Assembly (NCBI RefSeq): GCF_001648555.1
Contig: NZ_LQXM01000030.1
Coordinates: 186,001 to 250,000 of the forward strand
DNA: 64,000 bases
Direction: 5' to 3'
Source: Rossellomorea aquimaris TF-12
GTDB taxonomy: Bacteria; Bacillota; Bacilli; Bacillales; Bacillaceae_B
The notes under the pieces are model-generated. The model was not told where the DNA came from. It ran no database searches and saw only the letters and a program-made list of their open reading frames with translations. The position numbers and the translations under genes are program-made. Shown in pieces: positions 25,773-34,872 of this stretch; positions within the stretch are counted from its first letter, which is position 1; every line of letters begins with the position of its first letter.

Positions 25773-27293
25773 TTAGAAAAAGCCCATTGAACCTTTGTTA
25801 TATCCAACTAGGATATTTTTAGTCTGTTGGTAGTGACCCAGCATGGATAAATGGTTTTCACGGCCGATACCTGATTGTTTGTAGCCACCAAACGCCGCAT
25901 GTGCCGGGTATTGGTGATATGTGTTTGTCCATACACGGCCAGCTTCGATTGCACGCCCAGCACGGTAAGCCGTTTCTCCGTTACGGGACCATACGCCTGC
26001 ACCAAGTCCGTATAACGTGTCATTTGCAATTTCCATTGCTTCGTCAAAATCTTTGAAGGTTGTAACAGATAGGACCGGTCCAAAGATTTCTTCTTGGAAG
26101 ATACGCATTTTATTATTCCCTTTGAATACTGTTGGTTCAACATAATAGCCTTCTGACAGTTCGTCTTCTAACTTGTTCTGTTGGCCACCGATCAACAGTT
26201 CTGCACCTTCGTCTTGCCCGATTTCGATATAAGAAAGAATCTTATCCAATTGTTGCTTAGAAGCCTGAGCACCCATCATAACCTCTGTATCCAGTGGATT
26301 GCCGACTTTGATAGCCTTCACGCGTTCAATCGCACGCTCCATGAACTTGTCATAGATGGATTCATGGATTAATGCACGAGAAGGGCAAGTGCAAACTTCT
26401 CCTTGGTTTAAAGCAAATAACACAAAGCCTTCGATCGCCTTATCCAGATACTCATCGTCCCCATCCATTACATCTGAGAAGAAGATGTTTGGCGATTTAC
26501 CTCCAAGTTCTAGTGTTACCGGAATGATGTTTTCCGTTGCATATTGCATAATTGAACGCCCGACTGCAGTAGATCCGGTGAAAGCGATTTTGGCAATACG
26601 CGAATTAGTAGCCAGTGGCTTTCCAACTTCCAATCCTGTACCATGAACAACATTTAAGATGCCTTTTGGAAGTAGATCTTGAATAAGGTCAAGTAATATA
26701 CAGATAGAAGCAGGCGTTTGCTCTGCCGGTTTCAGCACGATACAGTTTCCAGCTGCTAAAGCAGGGGCAATTTTCCAGGTAGCCATCAGAAGTGGGAAGT
26801 TCCAAGGAATAATCTGACCTACAACACCTAATGGCTCATGGAAGTGGTAAGCTACTGTATCTTCGTTGATTTCGCTGATTCCGCCTTCTTGAGCGCGAAT
26901 GACACCAGCAAAATAGCGGAAATGATCGACAACCAATGGAAGGTCTGCGTTCAACGTTTCACGGACCGCTTTCCCGTTATCCCAAGTCTCTGCAACCGCT
27001 AACATTTCTAAGTTCTCTTCAATACGATCAGCGATTTTATTTAATATAACGGCACGTTCAGCAACAGATGTTTTTCCCCAAGAAGATTTCGCTTCATGTG
27101 CTGCATCAAGTGCCAACTCAACATCTTCAGCTGAAGAACGAGGAACGGCTGTAAAAACCTTACCTGTCACTGGAGAAATAACATCAAGGTATTTCCCTTT
27201 TACCGGCGCAACCCATTCTCCACCGATGAAATTTTGATATTGTTCTTTGAAGTGAATTAAAGCATTTTCTGTGTTAGGATTTGAATAAATCAT
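25773..27293 (-). CDS. NAD-dependent aldehyde dehydrogenase (ExaC/AldA-like)
   Basis: A 506-residue aldehyde dehydrogenase that oxidises aldehydes such as acetaldehyde to acids. The motifs are [10 protein letters not shown] (cofactor), [24 protein letters not shown] with the general-base Glu, and GEVCTCPSR with the nucleophilic Cys near 300. The C-terminus [16 protein letters not shown] is typical. The pairing with DUF779 matches the acetaldehyde dehydrogenase II/ExaC group. The ATG at 27293 follows GGGGGT; the open frame runs to 27341 with no homology. Confidence 0.95.
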   Translation of the reverse strand: MIYSNPNTENALIHFKEQYQNFIGGEWVAPVKGKYLDVISPVTGKVFTAVPRSSAEDVELALDAAHEAKSSWGKTSVAERAVILNKIADRIEENLEMLAVAETWDNGKAVRETLNADLPLVVDHFRYFAGVIRAQEGGISEINEDTVAYHFHEPLGVVGQIIPWNFPLLMATWKIAPALAAGNCIVLKPAEQTPASICILLDLIQDLLPKGILNVVHGTGLEVGKPLATNSRIAKIAFTGSTAVGRSIMQYATENIIPVTLELGGKSPNIFFSDVMDGDDEYLDKAIEGFVLFALNQGEVCTCPSRALIHESIYDKFMERAIERVKAIKVGNPLDTEVMMGAQASKQQLDKILSYIEIGQDEGAELLIGGQQNKLEDELSEGYYVEPTVFKGNNKMRIFQEEIFGPVLSVTTFKDFDEAMEIANDTLYGLGAGVWSRNGETAYRAGRAIEAGRVWTNTYHQYPAHAAFGGYKQSGIGRENHLSMLGHYQQTKNILVGYNKGSMGFF

Positions 27294-27465
27294 TATGTAG
27301 TACCCCCGAAGTATTTTGTATTTTTTGTCAAATTTCGACAAATCTTCCTACAATTCTATATTAGAATATTATCTATCAACTAACAAGACTATTAGTAAAA
27401 GTAAAAATTATTAAAAAATTATGTCAACATAACAAAAATCCCCTAGTTGGAAGCACGGGGATTCA

Positions 27466-27521
27466 CCTTTGGGAATCGCGACAAATATATTTGGGTTTTT
27501 TGTTGAAAATGATTCAATGAT
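27466..27521. repeat. 56-bp dispersed repeat, copy B
   Basis: An ungapped match to copy A at 23580-23635; CCTTTGGGAAT, CGACAAATAT and TTTTTTGTT are shared with small changes. Non-coding. Confidence 0.65.
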
Positions 27522-27530
27522 CCTATTTCA

Positions 27531-28415
27531 TCAGGAGAACAATTCCTTCATCATAAATACCTGCTTTACAGTGGTTTGAAACCCCAAGCCCTTATATACG
27601 GCATACGATGTTGCACTGACAGGTGAATTCGGGACAAGCCTCGTAATATCCTCTGAAAAATCACCGAAAATCTCAGCCAGCATGGACGTGATAATGGAGT
27701 CTGCATCCTTTTGTTCCGGGTCCGCTTCACACTGATACACAATGGTATGAGTATGGTCTCCTTCTTTCGAAAAGGCCTTCCGATAATTCGCATATCCAAT
27801 GGCTTTTCCATTCTCATCAAGTGCCATCAATGCCTGACTTCCTTTTGCACTTTGCCAATGCGTCTGCCATGGATTCATGCCTTGATAAAAGGATAATCGA
27901 TCTAATTCATGAATATATACAGGATTTTGCAACGTATACAGACCCGTTGATGTCGTGATGGGAGACGCAGACAGACTTCCTTTAAGCTCTAAATATTCAA
28001 GATGATCGACGATGCTGTAGCCGCATTGTTCGTAAAGAGCAATGGCTTTCTCATTTTCCTGAATGGCCTCAAGGGTTGCGATGTCTACTCCCTCTTCCTG
28101 ATAGATCTCCAATGATCGTTCAATTAACGCTTTTCCAATCCCATGTCTTCTATAGGAAGACGCAACCCCGGTTCCACCGTTCCAAGCGACCTTCTTCCCA
28201 TCCACTTCCCTTATTCCACTCTTCACCAGTCCTACAGGCACCCCGTCCATAAAAGCGACAATCGAATGCTCCGTCGACAAACCCTCGTTGACCAACCGTG
28301 TGGTAAACGCGTCTGCATTCATCGTCATAGTGAAATAATAGCCCTCGAACCCAGTGTTCCAAGCCTGTACCGCTTCATCTAACGTACATTCTTTCAATCT
28401 CTTAATCTCTACCAT
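27531..28415 (-). CDS. Double-domain GNAT N-acetyltransferase
   Basis: A 294-residue protein with a full N-terminal GNAT fold: VGLVKSGIREVDGK, then acetyl-CoA motif VASSYRRHGIGKALIERSLEI (about 85-105), then ALYEQCGY. A weaker second GNAT-like half (about 160-290) follows, with KAIGYANYRKAF and YAVYKGLGFQTT. Such fused forms acetylate small amines; the substrate is unknown. GGAAGAGGG precedes the ATG. Confidence 0.9.
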   Translation of the reverse strand: MVEIKRLKECTLDEAVQAWNTGFEGYYFTMTMNADAFTTRLVNEGLSTEHSIVAFMDGVPVGLVKSGIREVDGKKVAWNGGTGVASSYRRHGIGKALIERSLEIYQEEGVDIATLEAIQENEKAIALYEQCGYSIVDHLEYLELKGSLSASPITTSTGLYTLQNPVYIHELDRLSFYQGMNPWQTHWQSAKGSQALMALDENGKAIGYANYRKAFSKEGDHTHTIVYQCEADPEQKDADSIITSMLAEIFGDFSEDITRLVPNSPVSATSYAVYKGLGFQTTVKQVFMMKELFS

Positions 28416-28521
28416 TTCCCTCTTCCTTTCAAGGTCCGTATAATGTTGAATCTATTGTTATTTCTATGTCACTAGGTGAAAACCCTTCCTATACGATAGA
28501 TTCTCTGGCCATTGAAAAAAA

Positions 28522-28571
28522 GGTGCCTGCCCCAGGTACGATAACGTTTTACCGTATTGGGGGCAGGCACC
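28522..28571. terminator. Bidirectional terminator with the GGTGCCTGCCCC phrase
   Basis: GGTGCCTGCCCC pairs with its exact complement. It is flanked by seven A and seven T, so it works both ways. It ends the ElaA-type gene. Confidence 0.88.
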
Positions 28572-28586
28572 TTTTTTTGAACGTCT

Positions 28587-29039
28587 TTAACCGGCAGGAT
28601 TTTGCAAAATCATATCGATATGAGGGATCCCATCATCCAGATAGGTCTCCGTTATCGCCTTGAATCCAAATGACCCATAGAACTCTCGCAAATATTCCTG
28701 AGCCTGAATCTTCACTGTTTGTTCCCCCCACTCATCATGGATGAAAGCCAACCCTCTTTTAACTAATTCACTTGCGAACCCTTGACCACGATAGGCTTCC
28801 TTCACAAGGACTCTCCCAATGGACGGTTCCTTGTATGAAACACCTGCAGGTAAGAGCCTGGCATAGGCCACCACCTCACCGTTTTCTTCCTTATAAAGAT
28901 GAAAGGCGTGCAGATCCTTCCCATCGACTTCCAGGTAGGGACATTCCTGTTCCACCACAAAGACCCCGGTCCTTACTTGTAGTATTTCGTATAGCTCATG
29001 GGTTGATAATTCATTAAAGCTCTTTACCTTCCAGTTCAT
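28587..29039 (-). CDS. ElaA-type GNAT acetyltransferase
   Basis: A 150-residue ElaA-family N-acetyltransferase. It opens MNWKVKSFNELSTHELYEILQVRTGVFVVEQECPYLEVDGKD, an ElaA signature. The acetyl-CoA site is IGRVLVKEAYRGQGFASELV (about 75-95), with a C-terminal FYGSFGFKAITETYLDDGIPHIDMIL. The ATG at 29039 has AGAGGTG upstream. The longer open frame to 29165 runs through a dispersed repeat and is not coding. Confidence 0.9.
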   Translation of the reverse strand: MNWKVKSFNELSTHELYEILQVRTGVFVVEQECPYLEVDGKDLHAFHLYKEENGEVVAYARLLPAGVSYKEPSIGRVLVKEAYRGQGFASELVKRGLAFIHDEWGEQTVKIQAQEYLREFYGSFGFKAITETYLDDGIPHIDMILQNPAG

Positions 29040-29091
29040 GATATGGGACACCTCTACTGTATTATTTTTTATATTGTACCATGGAAGCAAA

Positions 29092-29140
29092 GTGACGGTT
29101 CTCATGCTTCCTTCTTCGTCAATGGAAGCAAAAGAATCGC
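29092..29140. repeat. Decayed copy of the GACGGTTCTCATGCTTCC hairpin
   Basis: GACGGTTCTCATGCTTCC at 29094 matches 25269-25286 except for one base. The right arm is partly lost (AAAAGAATCGCCC). It lies upstream of the ElaA-type gene. The rest of 29040-29468 shows a hairpin at 29358-29386 and nothing else. Confidence 0.5.
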
Positions 29141-29357
29141 CCAAAAAAGCCTCACACCCAAACACAGTGTGAAACTCTTTTCTATCTTATCCCGGCAGCA
29201 AGTTTCTCAGATCGGCGAAAACATATCCAAAATCACACACTCCTCGAGCACTTTCACACGTTGCTAGATGCTTGATGGGAAATATTGCGTATCCACTTGA
29301 CTCAGGATTCATTTTTTTCCATCGACTTCGAACTTGGATTATTGGTTAGGGCATAAG

Positions 29358-29386
29358 AAAAAAACGCGTGGGAACACGTTTTTTCT
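29358..29386 (-). terminator. Probable terminator of the crt cluster
   Basis: An imperfect hairpin centred on ACGCGTGGGAACACGT with long A and T runs on both sides. It is about 85 bases beyond the crtQ stop. Confidence 0.5.
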
Positions 29387-29468
29387 AGTTTACAATTTTG
29401 TTTTTCGATAAGTGAGGAGACAATTCCAGTGGTCCAACCATTTAGATAAAAAAGGAGATCTAAACCCT

Positions 29469-30575
29469 TCACACCTTTATCTTACGCCCCTTCCACTTCA
29501 CAGAATGAAAAACATTCACCCGAACGAAAGAATAAAGGAAAATCACGGCGAAAAACAAAAAGAAAAGCGGATAAAAAGGGAAATACACCCATCTGAAATC
29601 CCCGACCCTGCGGGCAAACCATGCCGTTTGAACGGTGTAGAGGAAATACAGTGCCCCGTTGACGATCATGGCGGCGGTTTCTCCCTCCATAATCGAAGAG
29701 ATCAATGCAGACGCGCTCGTTAAACTTCCAGTAATCCAGAGGATCACCATCAACATGACAACGGGATGAGTGGATTTGGAACCGACGGCAAAGCTTTTGC
29801 ACCAGCCTTCGATCAGACTCCCCACCCCTTCCGGATACATGCGGAACGAAATGATCCCCCTGCCGCCCAGGCAGCGAACAGGAAGGTTCTGATCCAAAAA
29901 GGCCTCTCCCAGGGCCAGATCATCCATGATGGCACCCTCGATTTTCTCATGCCCTCCGGATAAAAAGTAATCGTCTCGATTACATAGAATACATGGACCG
30001 AACGATCCGGCGGCTTTGAACCGGGAGCCCCAGACGGTAAATAGATTCATACCTACCACAACAATAATGTTAAAGACAATGGAGAGATGTTCATACACAC
30101 GCTCCACGGTGTGATAGGGCTGCAAGGCGAGGATCCCCCTTGCTCCTTTTCCCTGATAGTAATGGAGAAGATTACGTAATCCATCCATACTGGTGAATCT
30201 GGTATCGGCATCCAGGAACAGCAACCAGGTCCCTTTTGCCTCCTTAGCACCCCGCCAGCAGGCAGACGATTTCCCTGCCCCGATATTGTGTAGGACCGTT
30301 ACACCGTAGCTTTCTGCGATGGCCGCGGTACGATCCGATGAATCGTCATCCACCAACAGAACTTCGAATCCCTTGAATCGCTGCTCCTGCAACGACTGCA
30401 ATAACGGGGAGATCCTGCCTTCTTCATTTCTGGCAGGGATAATGATGGACAGAAACGGCAAGCCGGCCGTACTTTTTGAAATGAAACCTGGAACCGGCAA
30501 GGACCAAAACATGATCATGCCAATGATAATCCCCAGGAAACCCAGGATGAGATTAATCACTTCTGAAATTGTCAT
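29469..30575 (-). CDS. crtQ: Carotenoid glycosyltransferase CrtQ-like (GT2)
   Basis: A 368-residue membrane glycosyltransferase resembling staphylococcal CrtQ, which transfers glucose to 4,4'-diaponeurosporenoate in staphyloxanthin synthesis. An N-terminal anchor helix leads into the GT2 domain: IIPARNEEGRISPLLQSL, LVDDDSSDRTA, LFLDADTRF (DxD), ILALQPYHTVERVYEHLSIVFNIIVVVGMN and FRMYPEGVGSLIEGW. Three helices follow. The family signature beyond generic GT2 is clear. It is the last gene of the crtP-crtO-crtQ run, 155 bp after crtO. Its G+C looks higher than neighbouring genes. Confidence 0.9.
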   Translation of the reverse strand: MTISEVINLILGFLGIIIGMIMFWSLPVPGFISKSTAGLPFLSIIIPARNEEGRISPLLQSLQEQRFKGFEVLLVDDDSSDRTAAIAESYGVTVLHNIGAGKSSACWRGAKEAKGTWLLFLDADTRFTSMDGLRNLLHYYQGKGARGILALQPYHTVERVYEHLSIVFNIIVVVGMNLFTVWGSRFKAAGSFGPCILCNRDDYFLSGGHEKIEGAIMDDLALGEAFLDQNLPVRCLGGRGIISFRMYPEGVGSLIEGWCKSFAVGSKSTHPVVMLMVILWITGSLTSASALISSIMEGETAAMIVNGALYFLYTVQTAWFARRVGDFRWVYFPFYPLFFLFFAVIFLYSFVRVNVFHSVKWKGRKIKV

Positions 30576-30729
30576 TTCACCTGCCTCCTTCCTCTAGAAC
30601 TCACAAACGTGACAATCCCCGTTCAGACTTTATGTAGTTGAATCATCGTACAGATTGCCTGTATCCTGGTGTTCCTGCCTGATAACAGCAAGATCGGGCC
30701 ACCCACACCTTTCCTTACAATCGTCTGCT

Positions 30730-31215
30730 TCACTTCTTGCCAACCCCTGACGTAATCGCCGAGATCCGCCCACGATTATATCGTTGAACCACAATAATCG
30801 GAAGGTTAAAGACAACGGCATACAGGACCATCACCCATCCTACCGATACTGGATTCCATATGAAGAACAGGGGAGCCGGGAGAATGGAGAGCCAATGGGT
30901 TAATTCCGCGCGTTTCGTTTCTGCGGCAAATATCATCAAGTCCCTCGACTTCGTCCCATGCAACCCCTTTTTGCTGTATCCCTTTTTGAAAAAAATCGTG
31001 CCATCCAGAATCAAACCCTTCCACGCTTTCACCCGAAATAGACACTGCCACAGTTTTCCGGACTGTTCAAAAGAGAACGTCCGAAACCAGAAATGGTCTT
31101 TCAAAAACCAGGTCAAAGGCAGTTTCAAGCAAACAGCCGAAATGAAGAGATGAAAGAACGTCCAGGCCATCACATCAATGAGTATCATCCAATGGACAGG
31201 CAGTGATACGATCAT
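30730..31215 (-). CDS. crtO: Glycosyl-4,4'-diaponeurosporenoate acyltransferase CrtO-like
   Basis: A 161-residue membrane acyltransferase like staphylococcal CrtO, which acylates the glucose of the carotenoid ester. Recognised by FRTFSFEQSGKLWQCLFRVKAWKGLILDG, ETKRAELTHWLSILPAP and the ending NLPIIVVQRYNRGR, all characteristic of CrtO. Two to three hydrophobic helices. AAGGGGTGATG lies directly before the ATG. It starts 15 bp after crtP and is cotranscribed with it. Confidence 0.92.
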   Translation of the reverse strand: MIVSLPVHWMILIDVMAWTFFHLFISAVCLKLPLTWFLKDHFWFRTFSFEQSGKLWQCLFRVKAWKGLILDGTIFFKKGYSKKGLHGTKSRDLMIFAAETKRAELTHWLSILPAPLFFIWNPVSVGWVMVLYAVVFNLPIIVVQRYNRGRISAITSGVGKK

Positions 31216-31230
31216 GACATCACCCCTTTT

Positions 31231-32718
31231 TTATCCAGAATCCCTCTCCATAATCTTCTTACCTACAAGCTGGCCGCTTAAGGTAACCATCGGCATTCCG
31301 CCGCCGGGGTTCACCGTCCCACCGACAAAATAGAGATTGTCGTAGCGTTCACTCTGTTTCGGATGCTTCAAGCCTTTATTCTTCTTACTGTCCGACACCG
31401 TCCCATAAATCGCCCCGCGGTCAGATCCATACGTACGCCTGATATCTTCCGGTGTCCACATATCCTTCGTGACAATGTTGTCACGCAAGCCATCAAGGCC
31501 CATTTTCTCCAACTTGATCAGGACACGCTCAGCGAATTGTTCATAGTCCTTTTGCGTATACGGATTCTCATCCCGGATAAACGGAATATGAGGCAGCACT
31601 TTGATATTTTCATGTCCTCGAGGGGCCTGAGTCGGATCGGTCTTATTGACATTGACGAGATAAATGACCGGGTCGTCCGGCAGTTCATGGCGGTGGAAGA
31701 TCGATTCCATTTGCTCCTTCATATTTTCGGCGAAAAAGAAATTATGATGGCGGAGCTGCGGATAACTCTTCTTCACACCCAGATGCATGACGAGACCGGA
31801 ACTGGCCGGTTCGAATTTCTTTTTTAATTTAGTAATATAATCGCTGTCTTCCTCCAGTAATCGCTCGTAAACCGGAATGACTTCCATATTGGACACATAA
31901 TGATCGGCCGTCACCCGTGTCCCGTCTTCCAACACGGCTCCGGTAATGTCGCCATCCTTCTTTTCAAGTTTGACGATCTGCCGTCCCAGATGGAAGGTCA
32001 CCCCCACTTCTTCCGCCAGCTTCACAAGAGCATCCGCGAGCTTGTGCAAACCGCCGGGAACATACCATGCTCCCTGATCATGCTGCATATAGATCATCAT
32101 GTTCATCACGGCCGGCGCATCGTAAGGGGACGAACCCACATACTTGATAAAATAGGAGAGCATATCGCGAAACTGCTCATGACTGATCCGCTTATCAAGG
32201 GATTTATGCACCGTGGACATCAGGTCAATGTTCTTCAAGACATTGAACAGTCCCGCTTGCTTGACGATTCCTCTTGCCGTATCCGCACCTTTAAATAAGG
32301 TTTTATCCGTCATATCGTAATGGGTCTTCGAATGCTCCAGCAGCCGTTGATATTCACGAATGTCCTTTTCACTGAGAGAGGCGTTTTTCTCTCGCATTTC
32401 GTTCACATCTTCATACAAGTCTATGATATTTCCATCGGGAAAGAAGGAACGCCATTGATGATCCAGCCTTTCAATCTGGACATAATCCTTCATGGATTTT
32501 CCACTGGCAGCATACAATTTCTCAAAGATCTGCGGCATCGTCAAAATGGATGGGCCAAGATCAAAACCAAAGCCGTCTTGTTCAAGCCGGTTCAACTTTC
32601 CTCCAATGTGATTGTTTTTTTCATATAAGGAAACATCGTATCCCGCCTGAGCGAGTGTAATGGCAGCCGACACCCCGCCGAGTCCGCCTCCAATGATAAG
32701 TACCGTTTTCGTTTTCAA
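31231..32718 (-). CDS. crtP: Diaponeurosporene oxidase CrtP-like (phytoene desaturase family)
   Basis: A 495-residue FAD enzyme of the phytoene desaturase family. It is closer to CrtP (4,4'-diaponeurosporene oxidase, which oxidises the terminal methyl group) than to CrtN. It has GGGLGGVSAAITLAQAGYDV (FAD binding, 9-28), NNHIGGKLNRLEQDGFGFDLGPSILTMP, HQWRSFFPDG, YFIKYVGSSPYDAPAV and the C-terminal YFVGGTVNPGGGMPMVTLSGQ. The start is TTG at 32718 with AGGAGG 11 nt upstream. First gene of the carotenoid run; no crtM or crtN lies nearby. Confidence 0.92.
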   Translation of the reverse strand: MKTKTVLIIGGGLGGVSAAITLAQAGYDVSLYEKNNHIGGKLNRLEQDGFGFDLGPSILTMPQIFEKLYAASGKSMKDYVQIERLDHQWRSFFPDGNIIDLYEDVNEMREKNASLSEKDIREYQRLLEHSKTHYDMTDKTLFKGADTARGIVKQAGLFNVLKNIDLMSTVHKSLDKRISHEQFRDMLSYFIKYVGSSPYDAPAVMNMMIYMQHDQGAWYVPGGLHKLADALVKLAEEVGVTFHLGRQIVKLEKKDGDITGAVLEDGTRVTADHYVSNMEVIPVYERLLEEDSDYITKLKKKFEPASSGLVMHLGVKKSYPQLRHHNFFFAENMKEQMESIFHRHELPDDPVIYLVNVNKTDPTQAPRGHENIKVLPHIPFIRDENPYTQKDYEQFAERVLIKLEKMGLDGLRDNIVTKDMWTPEDIRRTYGSDRGAIYGTVSDSKKNKGLKHPKQSERYDNLYFVGGTVNPGGGMPMVTLSGQLVGKKIMERDSG

Positions 32719-32755
32719 TGGTTACCGTTCCTCCTGTTCGGAAATCTTGTTTGGA

Positions 32756-32848
32756 TTATGTATGGTTATCTAAAACACGTTCAACATCTGCCTGGCCTTG
32801 TGCCAGTGCTTTTTCCAATACATCAAGTTTGTATTCTTTGCACTTATC
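32756..32848 (-). pseudogene. 3' end fragment of an unidentified gene
   Basis: A 30-codon open stretch ends in TAA and reads DKCKEYKLDVLEKALAQG then QADVERVLDNHT. The composition is protein-like, but a stop sits immediately upstream and there is no start. It is 37 bp upstream of crtP. I read it as the C-terminal remnant of a deleted gene; its family is not recognised. Confidence 0.4.
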
Positions 32849-32966
32849 TTATACCCTAACTCCCTCTCATAAAAAACGTTGAATGTGTTTGGGTGATGGT
32901 TCAATATGGAGGGGGTTAAGTTTCAGGCAGTATGTAGAGAGTTTGATATGAATAGTCTTGATAAGA

Positions 32967-33110
32967 CAGGTTTGTGTAATAACCATATTCCTCTCCTGAA
33001 AGTCTCCTGTGATACATTGGGTCTCCAACTTGGACTTTATATCAATCGTAAAATCACTTTAACTCTCAAATAAATAAATAAATATAGTACTAAATCTTTA
33101 ATTCCTTTTT
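32967..33110 (-). pseudogene. Internally deleted remnant of the membrane-protein gene at 22798-23484
   Basis: Bases 32967-33060 align without large gaps to 22921-23012 (AGGTTTGTGTAATA, CTCTCCT, CATTGGGT, CTCCAACTTGGACTTTATATCAAT). The next 45 bases align to 23528-23572, the upstream region of the same gene (AAATAAATA, AGTACTAA, TCTTTAA). About 515 bp between them is missing. A paralogue was lost by internal deletion, leaving its C-terminal part and its 5' flank. Confidence 0.75.
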
Positions 33111-33982
33111 ATTAACTCAATCTGATTCTCCGACATCTGGATTAGGGATTCATCCTCTACCAGCTGGGACACCATCAGTGCTTTTTCAAAATAGTACAAG
33201 GAACGCTCATGTTTTACTTGATCCCTATATATCTTCCCCATTTGAAAATATAACTCCCCCATTCCAAACAGGATTCTATTTTCCTTGCATTCATTGATAC
33301 CTTTTCTGATAAAGTACAACGAGGAATCCAACTGACCATCTAAATACTAGGCCCGTGAATAATTGTAGTACACCTTGATTAAGAGGACTTTATCACGAAT
33401 GAACGGCAGCTGTTTCAAAAAGATCAATATGTCATCAAAGAGACGGATGGCTTCTTGATCATCCTTTATTTCTGTAAAAATATTGGCTTTTGTCAGACTC
33501 ATTTCGATTTCCTTTTCTGAATAACTCTTCGATGTTGTCTCTTTCATAGAAAGTGCCTCATCCAAGAGTGACATGGCCTGTTTATAATCCTGATGAACTT
33601 TATAGAGATAAATGGCTTCATACCAAAGTAATGTCTGTTTATTCTTGAATTGCTTAAAGAGAGGATTCTCCTTCTCATACTCCACCAGTTCTTTTATCTG
33701 TTCATAGTTTTTCATCTTAAGGGCTTCACCTAACTGATGTAGAACCTCTTGAACATAATCCATGCGAGATACATACACGCTCTCAAGGAAATAGTTAATA
33801 TCAATGCCAAGCCTCATAGACAACCGATAAAGTAAGTTGGCAGATGGGGAAATATCACCACTTTCAACCCTGCTGATAAACGATTGACTACAGATATTCT
33901 TGCAGAGCTCTTGCTGTGATAAGCCAAAGTGTCTTCTAAGCTCCTTAATTTGTTCGCCAACTCTTCCTTCTTGTATGTCCAT
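33098..33982 (-). pseudogene. XRE/TPR regulator interrupted by an in-frame TAG
   Basis: An RRNPP-like regulator: XRE helix-turn-helix (about 5-60: IKELRRHFGLSQQELCKNICSQSFISRVESG), then TPR helices. After YNYSRA a TAG (33347-33349) stops the frame. The same frame resumes at once with YLDGQLDSSLYFIRKGI and continues TPR to RN*. Restoring CAG would give a roughly 294-residue protein, normal for PlcR/NprR-like regulators. GGGAGG is 5 bases before the ATG at 33982. It could be a pseudogene, a sequencing error, or yield a truncated DNA-binding form. Confidence 0.85.
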
Positions 33983-34059
33983 AGAAACCTCCCGAAACAA
34001 TTACTATCTTCATAATTCTCTTACATGAAGGAAGAACCCTTCTGATATCAGCAAAAAAA

Positions 34060-34076
34060 GCATCCGTCTTGGATGC
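34060..34076 (-). terminator. Terminator of the lipoprotein gene
   Basis: GCATCC pairs with GGATGC across a 5-nt loop. On the minus strand seven T follow. Confidence 0.75.
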
Positions 34077-34077
34077 T

Positions 34078-34527
34078 TCAGTTTTTCATCGAGGCTTTCG
34101 CTTTATTTATTTGATACTCTGATACTTGAACGAGGCCAATGGTAGGGGTATCCCCTTTGCATTCCTGCAAAGAAATGGATCCGCTTCTTTCCTCAATACT
34201 GCCACATTCAGTGCTCATTTTTTCTTCCCCTGTTCCAGACTTTAATACGTATATTAACACATTATCATCATAGGATAGTTCATTGAGACTCACCTGACGA
34301 TTGGCAAAGTTCGCTACCACCACTTTGGCAGCTTTATTTTCATTTACCTCGTCGATAAATAGTAAGAGGTTATCCAGGTTTACTACCTTTCTTTCTTCAT
34401 CTACAATCGTGTCTCCGTTTTTAACCGATTCTTCCATTGTGTATTGCTTTTCATTTGCAGGGGGATTGTTGGTGCACCCTACTAGCAATATGAACCCAAT
34501 TATGAAACTAGTCGTTAATACTTTCAA
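34078..34527 (-). CDS. Lipoprotein, DUF4362-like
   Basis: A 149-residue lipoprotein. The signal peptide ends in LLVGC (lipobox, Cys near 18), so it is anchored outside the membrane. The mature part begins NNPPANEKQYTMEESVKNGDTIVDEERKVVNLDNLLLFIDEV and continues with the NELSYDDNVLIYVLKSG pattern of DUF4362. Two more Cys (TECGS, LQECKG) could form a disulfide. The function of DUF4362 is not known. Confidence 0.75.
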   Translation of the reverse strand: MKVLTTSFIIGFILLVGCTNNPPANEKQYTMEESVKNGDTIVDEERKVVNLDNLLLFIDEVNENKAAKVVVANFANRQVSLNELSYDDNVLIYVLKSGTGEEKMSTECGSIEERSGSISLQECKGDTPTIGLVQVSEYQINKAKASMKN

Positions 34528-34761
34528 AATGTAACCTCCTTGTCTAGTAATATGGAAGTTTATCCCATTAATAAGTTGTACTTTTAATGTGAGTATATAA
34601 CATATTATTAAGTTTTGAATTTCTGATGTGTTGCTTTTATAGGAGAGATTTGTTGGTAAAATATGAGGTTTTAACTTTTTTCTTGTTTAGATATGAATAT
34701 TGTAATAATTATTATTCACTTGTAATGTAATTAACTCTTTGTTTCCATTTGTTCTCCTAGC

Positions 34762-34872
34762 TCACTCACCTGTACTCCTAATAAACTCCAGCTTCAACGT
34801 TTCAATTGGCCCATTCAAGTTCATGGCGATTTCCACTTCCACTGCATCGCCATCCTTAGAATTGGAATGGTA
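34762..34872 (-). pseudogene. 3' end fragment of an unidentified gene
   Basis: 37 codons open up to a TGA encode YHSNSKDGDAVEVEIAMNL followed by NGPIETLKLEFIRSTGE. A TAA lies directly upstream. The alternating hydrophobic pattern suggests a beta-sheet C-terminus. No start. The rest of 34528-35195 shows no other gene. Confidence 0.4.

Noticed and set aside
29040-29165. N-terminal extension of the ElaA-type protein
   Set aside because: The extension lies in a dispersed repeat; ATG 29039 has the ribosome site and the family start.
30605-30725. Extra gene between crtO and crtQ
   Set aside because: No frame of adequate length with a ribosome site; it seems to be a plain spacer.
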